This document shows, piece after piece, positions 23,034-32,669 of a stretch of DNA of 64,000 nucleotides. This DNA is from Hermodice carunculata (Eukaryota; Annelida; Polychaeta; Eunicida; Amphinomidae): the NCBI GenBank assembly GCA_964020975.1, contig OZ026628.1:17668240-17732239 (forward strand), written 5' to 3'. Position 1 is the first letter of the stretch. Each line of letters begins with the position of its first letter. The position numbers were made by a program, and so were the translations under genes. A model generated the notes under the pieces. The model ran no database searches, was not told where the DNA came from, and worked only from the letters and a program-made list of their open reading frames with translations.

Positions 23034-24625
23034 CTCAGCTGATTTATCAGTCAGCCTAGTTTATTGAGGATGGTCAGTCATCCGTCGTCTGTCCGTCCAC
23101 AATTCACATTTTCCACTCCTCCAAAACGGTCAGCCAGATTGACTTCAAACTTGGCAGGGATGTACCTTTGGTGGGTCTCTAGAAAGATTGTTCAAGTGGT
23201 CATGTTTCAGTGATTTTTGAATTTTTCATGATTTTTTTTCTGTTCTTTTGGGGACAAATCCTAAAAAAATCTCTGAAACCGCTCACCCAACTACTTCGAT
23301 ATCACACAGGAACACTCCTAGGAACTCTTTACTTCTTTATTTGTTTACCAGGTGGTGCCTCTTTTTTCTTTTTTTTTTTTTTTTTTTTTGGTGCTTATTT
23401 TTTTATGATATTATGTGTGTTTTTGCTATTTTCAACTTCTCCAGAATCGTCGCTCAGATTAAGCTGAAACTTGGTGGATATGTTCCTTGTGGAAGGACCA
23501 AACACAGTTGTTCACTAGGTAGCACTGCTGTGGATTCCTGATTTTTAATGATTTTTTTCAATTCGGGTACTTGTTGGTAAATGCTCCTAACCTATTTATT
23601 ACTATGCAAGTCAATGGGCATTCCAATGAAAATTCCAATTTTCGACTTTTTCTCCAAAACCGTCGGTCAGATTGACTTCAAACTTGGAGGCAATGTACCT
23701 TGGGTAAGTCTCTAACAAGTTTGTTCAAATGGTCATGCTCCAGTGGTTTTTGGATTTTTTTGCTGGAAATCTTTAAAAAGTTTTTATAGGAAAGTTTAGC
23801 ATGAGAATTTCTTGTAATGGTTATAACTTGAATAATTTTGACCAGATTTGTGTGAAACTTGGTCAGGGATGTACCTTTGATGATTGTCTACCTATTTTGT
23901 CCTATCCCAAGTTCACAGAACCACAAGTGTGATGAATCTCTAGGTCAGCTGAGCTTTGGACTGTTCACACAGCCCACTTGTTTTATAAGCTTTAAAGATT
24001 AAAGTTAGTTTGACCAATGTACTATCAAGTGTTTTTTAGCTCGGCTGACTTGCTAGTCAGGCTGAGCTTTTTGGAGGCTCAGTCTTCAGTCCGTTCACAA
24101 TTACATTTTCAACTTCTCCAAAACCGTGGGCCAGATTCACTTCAAACTTGGTGGCAGTATACCTGGTGTGGATCTCTACCAAGTTTGTTCAAATGGTTAC
24201 GCTCCAGTGATTTTTGGAGTTTTACAGATTGGATTTTTTTCAATTTTTTACTGATTTTTTGTGTGTTTCGCTATTTCAATTTCTCCAGAACAGTCACTCA
24301 GATTAAGCTGAAACTTGGTGAAAGGGTGACACTGACTTGTTAACTAGATGACACAACAGTGGATTCTTGATTTTTAACGATTTTTCAACTTGAGTACTTA
24401 TCTGTAAATACATCATTATTGATTACAATGCAAGTCAATCGGCATTCTAAGACTAATTCATATTTTTATGAATTTATGAATTTTTTTTCAGGCAAATCTT
24501 AGAAATAATTCTAAATGTCATATGCACTCAGGTAGAACTCAACACAGGTCTACTGAGTTACAGCTTTAATTTTGTGAACAAGCTTTGGTCAGCTGAGCAT
24601 GGGCTGTTCAGTCAGCACTCTAATT
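23034..24625 (-). repeat. Two copies of the CTCAGCTGA-ended dispersed repeat, inverted
   Basis: Copies begin near 23034 (TTAGCTCAGCTGATTTATCAGTCAGC) and 24037 (TTTTAGCTCGGCTGACTTGC; both cut short here). They run through TTCAAACTTGG and TGGTCATGCTCCAGTG blocks, the reverse complement of the family at 33-38 kb and 46.6-52.4 kb. The first copy has T-runs at 23360-23405. Non-coding. Confidence 0.75.
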
Positions 24626-26029
24626 TTATTGTAACTGAGATGAAAAATATGATTAACTGTGCAGCAGATATAAAAACGTTTTTGCTTAGGATACTTTACA
24701 CATGTGTATAGAAGAAAATTGTTATCTGAGAAATACAGGACACCCCCTGCCCCCCCCCCCCCCCAATAAAACAAACACAAAAAGTAAAATGCTGTAAAAG
24801 CATGTGTAACTTTACTCTTGTTGGTAAAATATAATCATTTTAGTGTTTGAAACTAGATTGTTCTAGTGATCACTAATGCAAGCCATAAATCCATATTCAC
24901 CAATATGCAAAGAAGAAAATTATAAAATACAGAAAAATTGTATTATGCAACTGTATTTATGTTTGTAAACAAAAATGAGAGTAACTGAATTATACGAGTT
25001 CAGAAGTGAACAGGTCTGGAGAAATTGCCCATGCTCTGTATGCCTGACCAGCCGATGTCACGCATGGCTTATCACACCCAGTAGGTCACCGCTTTGAAGG
25101 TGCTACATAATGCAGCTACTTAATGGGAGGGTGTGGGCATATCAGGAGTGCAGTTAAATTGCAATATTTTCACTAGTTGTCACAAAGACAAAATTTTAAA
25201 AGATAATGTATTTTTTTCAAGATCTACAAGATGACATTTTCTTCATGATATTCCAATTTTAAAATTTTGTGTGCAGGTCCCTACTCTATGGACTAAAGGG
25301 GGTATGGACTATGGTCATAGATTTTGGTAAAACAACTTAAATACAACAAAACAACAAAAATACATGAACAAATACATATTATGTGTCAAATTGAAGTGCA
25401 TTCTGTCAGCCCCAAGGGACCTCCATCCACTATGTCGCACCCTAAATAGTGGGGGAGGTCCCTTGGAGTCTAGTATTCAGTGAGAAATAAAACAGTATAT
25501 ATTTTTTCCTTTTTACATCATCTGTATAGTATTTAATGGGCTGTCAAAATTGCTCTTTTCTATGCAAATCTGCCCAAATTATTAATTTAAAAGGGATACA
25601 GGGTTATTTAAACTCATGAAAATACAGATGATAAATATTTTCCCAGAATGATATCAATTATTTTGTCAATTATGACTATTTGCAATTGATATCTCTAATA
25701 TTTATAAGAATACAACCCAGTGGACATTTTTGTATGTATTATTATGTTTGGCTTTGTTTTTTGTATTTGTTTTAGGTTTTTTGGGGATTTTGTTTTGTTT
25801 TATTATTGTATAGGTTATTTGTTGTATGAATACACCATGGTAAATGTTATGGTGTATTTCAGTAAAGTTGATTCATTCATTTACATTACTGCTCCAAGAC
25901 TTTGCTATTTTGGGGGGGTGGGGGGGGGGGGGTGGTCATCAAGATTGTGCCACTGCCATATTTCTGTCATTATGTGGACAAAAAAAATAGCATGATTTTG
26001 GATTTCTGCCATTGTATATAATATTTTGA
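24626..26029. other. 12-kb transposon interior, no gene seen
   Basis: It contains a C-run near 24743-24763 and a G-run at 25911-25935 (GGGGGGGTGGGG type, G-quadruplex-prone). No supported coding sequence. Confidence 0.4.
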
Positions 26030-26856
26030 CAATGTACATTGCCAAATCTTAATTCATAAAACGGCTGTCATATTTCTGCCAATGTGTTTGAACAAACTTT
26101 CTTCACTCAAAAAAGCCGCCATATAACCGCCATGGTGTTTGACCAAAAACATGATACCAGTAAATTTCCACCGTAGGACTTAAGAAATTTTCTGAAGTGC
26201 CACCAATTTTAGGTTCACAAACCGCCATATTTCCGCCACTGCCTTTGACCAAAAATGCAATGCTGGTAAATTCCCGCTATAGGACTTGGGAATTTGGCAT
26301 ATAGAAGCAAACTTTTTTCTCAGTCGCAAAAAAAGCCACCATATTACCACCATTGTGTTTGACCAAAAATGTTATGCCAGTAAAGATCCGCCTTTGGACT
26401 CTTGACATTTCTACATGTGCCACCATATTTCCGCCAATGTGTTTGACCAAAAATGTTGTGCCAGTAAATTTCCATCATAGAGTTAGACATTTTTACAACT
26501 GCCTGCAAATGTTCTTTATAGTTAAAGAACAAGCCGTCATACTCCCGGCATTTTGTTTGAGGAAAGAAGCAGATGCCGTTAAGTTCCCGCCTTGGAACTT
26601 TGGTTATTGTACAACAGTCCGCCCTGTTCCCGGATTGATCCATGAAATTCCCATCATGACCGCCCAAATCCCGCCCTTTTTTGCCCACCGTTGCCACATG
26701 GCCACCATATTCCCACCATGGTGTAAGAAACGTCCGTCAATTTTACGCCATTGTCCACCCAATTTCCGCCCTAAATACGCCATTTTCCCGGATTGTCCAC
26801 CACGAATCCGTCATTCCATCATATTTCCACCATATTCCCGCTAAAAAAACGCCTTC
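26030..26856. repeat. Right subterminal array of the 12-kb transposon
   Basis: Repeated CCGCCATATTTCCGCCA, GTTTGACCAAAAATG and TAAATTCCCGC motifs occur at ~60-100-base spacing, inverted relative to the left array. The 163-codon open frame across it is produced by the repeats. Confidence 0.8.
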
Positions 26857-26872
26857 AATTTCGGTAAGGGAA

Positions 26873-27015
26873 TAGTCATGCTTATAAGATAATTTTCTTT
26901 TTAGCTTTACGGGTATTGTATATGTTTGGTCTAGTGTTCGTGGTATAGCATTAATAGTTGTGTTTACGTCTGCAACAACATTAACCACATTGCCATTGAT
27001 TTTCCACTGTCCACC
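26873..27015 (-). pseudogene. Helentron conserved N-terminal region, C-terminal piece
   Basis: The frame reads GGQWKINGNVVNVVADVNTT followed by INAIPRTLDQTYTIPVKLKR and KLSYKHDY. This is the animal-Helitron block (usual form GGQxxIxGxVVNVPxDVNT...LPR...KLKRKLxYK). It is bounded by the hAT-like insertion on its 5' side and the 12-kb insertion on its 3' side. Confidence 0.88.
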
Positions 27016-27023
27016 TGTTGTAG
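27016..27023. repeat. Left target-site duplication of the hAT-like element
   Basis: GTTGTAGC here is repeated exactly at 29172-29179. Confidence 0.92.
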
Positions 27024-29171
27024 CTAGGGCTGTAACGATATACCGCGATAACGGTGCATCGCGGTACAGTCCATCCACGATACACGTATCGAAATGAAGT
27101 CCCCTGTATCGCAAAAATACGATACATTCCATCATATAAGTAATTTCAGCTCTAAAAAGAAAAAATACGGAAGTAAAGGCCATAATTCATTAAGATTTAC
27201 CGTAATTTTGTGAAGGCAAACTCGTCAATTGACAAACCATTCGCCAGCCTTCTGATTATGATCTATTTTTGCCTACAATTTACAAGTGTTTTGGGATTCC
27301 CTTCATAATCATATATGCATGACGCTTTGTGGCGCTACGTCATACCCTTGTGTGCAAAGTCTGAATCTAGGTCAGCAAAATGACTGTGCCCGGCGAGAAA
27401 AAGCAGCACACTCATTATTCAGGGGTCACATTAAGCTTGCGTCCTGCGTCATAGACGCAAAAATGAAAAAAAGACGCCCGGAAATTAATAAAAACATTGT
27501 CATTTCGCGTCGCTGTGGACGCACGCACAAACGCGATGCATTTTGAATGACACAACTGCAAAAATTACCCCATGCGGTCACGGTGTTTTGCATCGACCAT
27601 TATCAGTATCATGAATATGTAGGCCTATTATACTGATGGAATCCTCTGATGTTCGTCTTTCTATGCAACAAGCTCTCTTATTTGCTAGGAAAAAATATTC
27701 CTGGGGTATCCCTCCAAAAAATTCCCATAATGGGAACGGATGGACGTCATTTCATCTCAATTCTCATTATAAATGCGCTGAGAGCACTTCCAGGCTCCTC
27801 ATCGTGTGGATTTGATCACGTGCCACTTACTGTCCAATCAAATTCGTTGTTGCCCATGTGCCTGTCTCATGCCCGCAATGTTGGGAAGGTACAAGTCTTA
27901 TTACGCAAAGATTATTGGACCAAGATGTTAAATTTTCGCATCATATTTTCACCAAGAAGACTTCTATCGAACAAATCTAGACAGAGACAAAGGCACGAGT
28001 GAAAATTCATTACGGACGGCAAGGAAAGTAGGCCTACGCTCATTGGTCATCGCACGGTCACATGTGAACGAAGCGAAAATTTGCATTAGGCCTGACACGA
28101 TGTTGTTGATCACTGTGTCCGATGGGGCACACCGTTATTGGTGTTTTTTTTTTTGTTTTTGTTTTTTTTTTAAACAAAATTTAGTTGTTTTGATTTTATT
28201 GAAATGTTTGAATGTAACAAATCTGTATGACAGAACAAGGCAGGAATGAAATTTATGATCGAAGGCCGGAAAAAATATACGTTCAACATAGCGGAAAACC
28301 ATGCCTGGGTGCATGCCCGTGACAGGCTGTGTACACTCGCTTGTGTTCCATGGCTTGTCAAGTTGTAGGCCTACCGTGTTGCTTGATGAAAAAAGTGACC
28401 GTACTTAAGATCAGACTCTTAACACCACCTACGGCATCAAATTTGTCAGGTATATTGAAATAGAAAGTGCACAGAAATATAAATCATGTAATTTCTGACC
28501 ATTTCATCACGTGCAATCAATCGCAAAAATAACAGAGCCCAGGCATGTTCAGTCATGCATGCCGCTTGTTGTTGCAAGCTAGTTGAAAAACTGTGCAATA
28601 CCAGATACTGGCACAGTGGCAGTGTGCTGGGGGTTAAGCCCCCTTCACAATCATTTTTTGGTAGACCAGGGATGTGTTATAGACTTAGTCCTAATAGCAG
28701 GTCCCTGGGCAGATTGAATCCATCCTTGGTACAGTCAACAACTTTTAGACCCTTTTACATCAAGTTAACATATTGGTAACTTTTTGTTTAATCTTAAATT
28801 TTATAATAATGAGTCACCTACATGAGCATATAGACCCTATGTTATGTTCGTTTCTAGGCTAAGTTACCTGCATGTTTTATTTGTTTATCATTTTGATGTA
28901 TGTTGATTAGGCCTATACCAATTAAACTCAATTAATCAAATTACATCAAAAGTCTAGATTGCACAATTTCAGACTGGACCCATCGATTCAGTTTATGGAC
29001 TCACTATTTTTCCTGAAAAAGAAGAAAGATGGGTCCAACGAACCCGTACTGAAATAATGTGACCCCTGTACTATTATGGTTAAGTATCAAATTGTATCGT
29101 TTTGTATCGTATCGTCAGTTCCGTATCGGGATACGTATCGTATTGTGAAAAGGTGTATCGTTACAGCCCTA
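27024..29171. mobile_element. hAT-like DNA transposon, 2.1 kb, apparently non-autonomous
   Basis: The inverted ends begin TAGGGCTGTAACGATA at both sides, and an exact 8-bp target duplication, GTTGTAGC, flanks it. Both features fit the hAT superfamily. The first and last ~120 bases carry many GTATCG/CGATAC motifs, probably transposase-binding subterminal repeats. No transposase was recognised in the interior; the open frames at 27286-27546 and 27649-28002 have no familiar domain. Base composition is more CpG-rich than the surroundings. It disrupts the Helentron's N-terminal coding region. Confidence 0.9.
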
Positions 29172-29595
29172 GTTGTAGCAGGACGTATCTGCATAAAAGA
29201 AATACGACTTGCTGTCAACCTTTCTTCTAACTCTGTCAAATTCCTCAATGCATCTGGCAATTTGGGAAAAGTCATGCCATTTTTCACTGCTAATGTTGGT
29301 ATTCTTTTTGAACGCAAACTACTGTAACATGTGATGCAAACATACTCTTTGTTGTCAAATGATCTAGTGTGCATGTTCAAATCACGAGTTTCCTTGTGAA
29401 GTTTCAACAAACAACTACTTCCCATAACTGAATGACGAAACCACAATTGATGACATATTGTTCACACATACTCACAGGATACAGATACTGACTTCTTAAA
29501 ACATGTGTGTAATACTGAGGCTGGGAAATCATTTGATGGAAACTGCTTTTTCCCTGAAGCTTTAGATGTGGAAGAGATTGTCTGCTTTCTATCAT
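29172..29595 (-). pseudogene. Helentron Cys-cluster and conserved N-terminal region, first piece
   Basis: The segment reads CEYV-stop-TICHQLWFRHSV, a CxxC cluster seen before the conserved region of animal Helitrons, with one stop where a residue is expected. It continues EYVCITCYSSLRSKRIPTLA, then FPKLPDALRNLTELEERL and ISFMQIRPATT, where the hAT-like element interrupts. This matches the DUF6570-like block (xICxTCxxSLKxGKIP...LxxLxxLExRLIxxRIPFMxI). Its continuation, GGQWKING, lies at 27015. Confidence 0.88.
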
Positions 29596-29681
29596 AATTG
29601 GTTTTTGAACTATGCCTTCCCAGGTTTTGTTGCTTGTCTGTTGTTTTTATTGAATGGCAATATTGTTTATATGGTTCATTT

Positions 29682-30267
29682 CTATATTGTGGCTTGGAGT
29701 TTTTTGCTTTCCTTTCTTCTTGACAATGTGCGATACATTTTCATAACTGGATCGGAATTTGTGCTTGTTGCAAGAAGACAACTTTGTCGTATTCTGTCTT
29801 TTTTTGTATTTTTACTTCTCATCTTGTGATGCTTTTTTGTCTTTGACACCAAATAATAATGTTGTTTTCCACACAATTTGTGTTTATTCTGTGACTCTAT
29901 GTTTTTTCCCCTTTCCTCTTGACTAACAAGCGACTCATTTTCATACCTGGAGTGTGGCTTGTGTTTTTTGCAGGGAGAAGTGGTTGTCATTTTCTGTCTT
30001 CCTGTTTTGCTTCGGCAAACATTTGGCTCATTTTCATGCCTGGAGTGCAGCTTGTGTTTTTTGCAAGGAGACGAGGTTGTCATTTTCTGTTTGTCTGTTT
30101 CCTTATGACAAACATTTGACTCATTTTCATGCCTGGACTGCAGCCTGCGTTTTTCGCAAAGAGATGAGGTTATCATTTTCTGTTTTTCTGGAATAGCATC
30201 ACATACATTATACTTTATGCTGGGGTTATCTCCTAACAAATCCATGGCCTTAATCAGTTCATTATCT
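29682..30267 (-). pseudogene. Helentron basic region with 31-residue tandem repeats
   Basis: Three consecutive 31-residue units (93 bp; 30185-29907) share KQKMTTSSPCKKHKLHSRHE-type sequence, rich in Lys and His. Flanking sequence is also highly basic and could bind nucleic acid or target the nucleus. Upstream the frame connects through KTNKDNELIKAMDLLGD to the preceding segment by a slip at a run of nine As (minus strand; 30275-30283). I know no named domain for it. Confidence 0.6.
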
Positions 30268-30717
30268 TTATTTGTTTTTTTTTAGTCCTGGACCAAACTT
30301 AATTTTACTTTGACCATTATGTCCATCTCGGATACGATAAAATGTAGATGGTGCTATACGCTTTATATGTAACGACACAGCAGTCAGTTGATTACACTCA
30401 TGTTGCTGAAAGAATGCTTTCACATAGTTGCATAGACTGCCAAATGAACTCAATGATATCAGTATGCTATTTGGCTCACTTGGTAGTTTGCAAGATATTG
30501 CTGTCTTCTTTGTACACATGTGTGGCTCATATACATGATATAAGCTTTTGTCCTTGAATATCCCAATGATGTGTTCATTGACCAATAACAAAGTTCCTTC
30601 AAAACTTAAAGACATTGACAAAGCGATGTCCACTGTTGTACTGCTGCTATACATTGTGTTTTTGGCACTTACGTTCTGTGATATCGATGGTATAAACTCA
30701 AAAACGTTGCCAAGCAA
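30268..30717 (-). pseudogene. Second protease-like segment of the Helentron polyprotein
   Basis: The segment contains GTLLLVNEHIIGIFKDKSLY, then HVYEPHMCTKK and SILISLSSFGSLCNYVKAFF. This pattern (aromatic-x-aromatic-E/D-P/S-H, then SxLxxxxxxxxLxxYV) parallels the YFFFDSHARN...SVLLCFDTLEKMIQYI part of the upstream C76-like domain. It may be a second, degenerate or non-catalytic copy. The frame joins the upstream protease segment by a shift near 30717-30740. No catalytic Cys equivalent was found here. Confidence 0.45.
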
Positions 30718-31949
30718 TTCAATGTGATGTAAGTCTTGAATTTAGTCGGGTCCAGACCAGAGATATTACTTCCTGTTTTTGCCACATGCAATATATCTTT
30801 GAGATGCTTTTCATTCCATTCGCTTACATTGATATGTTTAGCGAGCAAAATAGCAAGGATGTTACATAGGTAGTCGATTCCTTTGTTACATATATAACCT
30901 TTCTGATCCAAACCTTCTCTTGCTTTTATACTGCTTGAATAAGCAATATGTAGTAAATCTTTCTTACTATCATCGGATGTATACTCTTGTACCTGCTTTG
31001 TTGATGCTACATGTTCTGAGCCTATGTTGCATGAACTAAGTTTGTTTCTTAGTATTACAGGTGTCATTTCATACTGAATAATATTTAGTTCTGCAGACAA
31101 AAAATAAATATATTGTATCATTTTCTCCAATGTGTCAAAACATAATAACACAGAAGTACATGTTTCAGATGGGAATCCCAAAGTATTTCGAGCATGTGAG
31201 TCAAAAAAAAAATAAGTTTCACCACTTTTCATAATTGCTGATGCATACTCTCCTAGGCACAGATATATATCCTGGAAACCTCTTTGAAATACATTGTTAA
31301 ATGTTTCTTCAATGCATCTTAAAAATGGAAATCGCTGTTCACTCCCTAGGACACCACTTATTGGTTCATTATACTCAAGGGAGAATTGAATCCCGCAGTA
31401 TTCAATTTCTGTAGGTATTGCATGTGGGAATAAATATATAGAGCCTGAAGATCTTGGAATGAACGAGTATAACTGATCACCAGCCATTAGGATGCTGTCC
31501 AAATTATTTACATCCCATGATACAGGTGCTTTTATACACGAATGTAACAATGCAATTGTACAGATTGGGACACATTGTTTTCCTTTATTGGCCAATATAT
31601 TAGAGCCCTGGTGAAAATTGCCACTAACTGTACTTATGACTAAATCGTGTAAATGTACTGAAAGAGGGCCTGGGTTACTTTCAATATCATTGGCTCGCAT
31701 AAGCAACTGCTGGAAATATGAAACAAACAACATACTTCTTAGGTGCAACCAAACAAATGCAAAATATGAACATATCACATTTGTTTGTGAAACAGAATGA
31801 CTGAAGCAACCAATAACAACTTTAGATTGCTCAATGAAGATAGCCATCTCAGAGAATACCATATAATTGCCCTCAGAAAGTAATATTGCTGAGATAATAT
31901 ATAGATATATGGATATGAATGTCCTTACCTCTTTGTAAGCAAGTACCAA
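30669..31949 (-). CDS. Helentron N-terminal segment: 2A-like motif and herpes-tegument/C76-like cysteine protease
   Basis: A 426-residue frame. Residues 78-95 read SYFQQLLMRANDIESNPGP; residues 88-95 (DIESNPGP) fit the consensus of 2A ribosome-skipping peptides exactly. A cysteine-protease-like domain follows: HQGSNILANKGKQCVPICTI with catalytic-type Cys126 and preceding Gln, then FFFDSHARNTLGFP with Asp250 and His252. The C...D-x-H arrangement and ~125-residue spacing match the herpesvirus large-tegument deubiquitinase fold (MEROPS C76, OTU-related). Helentrons are known to carry OTU-type proteases. If functional, the 2A would release a ~94-residue leader from the protease-headed polyprotein. 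The assignment to C76 rests on motifs only. Confidence 0.65.
   Translation of the reverse strand: MVLAYKEVRTFISIYLYIISAILLSEGNYMVFSEMAIFIEQSKVVIGCFSHSVSQTNVICSYFAFVWLHLRSMLFVSYFQQLLMRANDIESNPGPLSVHLHDLVISTVSGNFHQGSNILANKGKQCVPICTIALLHSCIKAPVSWDVNNLDSILMAGDQLYSFIPRSSGSIYLFPHAIPTEIEYCGIQFSLEYNEPISGVLGSEQRFPFLRCIEETFNNVFQRGFQDIYLCLGEYASAIMKSGETYFFFDSHARNTLGFPSETCTSVLLCFDTLEKMIQYIYFLSAELNIIQYEMTPVILRNKLSSCNIGSEHVASTKQVQEYTSDDSKKDLLHIAYSSSIKAREGLDQKGYICNKGIDYLCNILAILLAKHINVSEWNEKHLKDILHVAKTGSNISGLDPTKFKTYITLNCLATFLSLYHRYHRT
31665..31688 (-). promoter_or_regulatory. 2A-like co-translational skipping motif
   Basis: Codons GAT-ATT-GAA-AGT-AAC-CCA-GGC-CCT encode DIESNPGP, preceded by a Leu-rich stretch (QLLMRAN) as in known 2As. 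Skipping would occur between the last Gly and Pro. Confidence 0.7.
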
Positions 31950-32104
31950 ATAAGTAGCAATACGTATGCATATATTTTCAGCCGTATCTTATTTTTTTTA
32001 CTACTATCAACACATCAAAGTATCATATAGAAGAATGTAATTCATAAGTAGTTATAAACCAATATCTCGTGTGTCACAAGAACAGTAAAAGCACCTGGAA
32101 TGAT

Positions 32105-32669
32105 ATGGCTTCTATGTGACCAAGTATGTGGCTTTTTTCATCATATTGTGACTAATATGTGACAAGCAATGGCCAATTGGTGACATATATTTATCTGTGG
32201 CTCAGGACTATCAACTGCAAACCACAAAGAGAAAATCACAATAAAACACAAATATACAATTGGTGCAGAGAAAGAGACCTCATTAATGAGCTGCTATACT
32301 GCTGTTTCGCTGAACTGTAAAAAACAAGCAAGTGGCTTAATAAAGACAATTAAATGATACACATTGACAGCTTTGTGACCTAGTAAAATGGCTTCTATGT
32401 GACCAAGTATGTGGCTTTTTTCAGCATATTGTGACTAATATGTGACAAGCAATGGCCAATTGGTAACATATATTTATCTGTGGCTTAGGACTATCAACTG
32501 CAAATCACAAAGAGAAAATCACAATAACACACAAATATACATTTGGTGCGGAGAAAGAGACCTCATTAATGAGCTGCTATACTGCTGTTTCAATGAACTG
32601 TAAAAAACAAGCAAGTGGCTTAATAAAGACAATTAAATGATACACATTGACAGCTTTGTGACCTAGTAA
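32105..32669. repeat. 283-bp tandem duplication
   Basis: Copy one is 32105-32387 and copy two 32388-32669, with only a few substitutions, so it is recent. It lies just upstream of the first Helentron reading frame and could belong to its 5' region. No coding sequence. Confidence 0.93.

Larger units (their letters stand above)
14745..26870. mobile_element. 12.1-kb TIR DNA transposon, superfamily unresolved
   Basis: The ends are a perfect 14-bp inverted repeat, CCCTTACCGAAATT at 14745 and its complement ending at 26870. The target duplication is AA (14743-14744 and 26871-26872). Long inverted subterminal arrays of a GGCGGGAATATGGTGG-like motif follow each end. The insertion site is inside the Helentron reading frame. 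Removing it gives codons GAC-TAT-TTG-TAT-CAA, continuing the conserved protein. No transposase was recognised. The interior holds a LINE, repeats and AT-rich sequence, so this copy may be non-autonomous or have spliced, decayed genes. A 2-bp AA duplication does not fit the common superfamilies I know. Confidence 0.85.
9987..31949 (-). mobile_element. Decayed Helentron (Helitron with endonuclease), split by two nested transposons
   Basis: The coding parts all lie on the minus strand in Helentron order: protease region, DUF6570-like N-terminal region, HUH Rep, PIF1 helicase, endonuclease. Subtracting the nested elements (14745-26870 and 27024-29171) leaves about 7.7 kb, a normal size for an autonomous Helentron. 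Continuity is shown by the frame joining at both insertion sites once one copy of each target duplication is removed. At least six frame breaks or stops are present, so it is inactive. True termini were not found; coordinates give the recognisable coding span only. The OB-fold gene at 5.8-8.8 kb could lie inside the element. Confidence 0.85.

Noticed and set aside
26353-26844. 163-codon plus-strand open frame
   Set aside because: It lies wholly in the subterminal repeat array and translates the repeated CCGCCA-type motif.
14745-26870. Polinton-type or other virus-like large element
   Set aside because: The size fits loosely, but the inverted repeat is only 14 bp, the duplication is 2 bp rather than 6, and none of that family's genes is visible.
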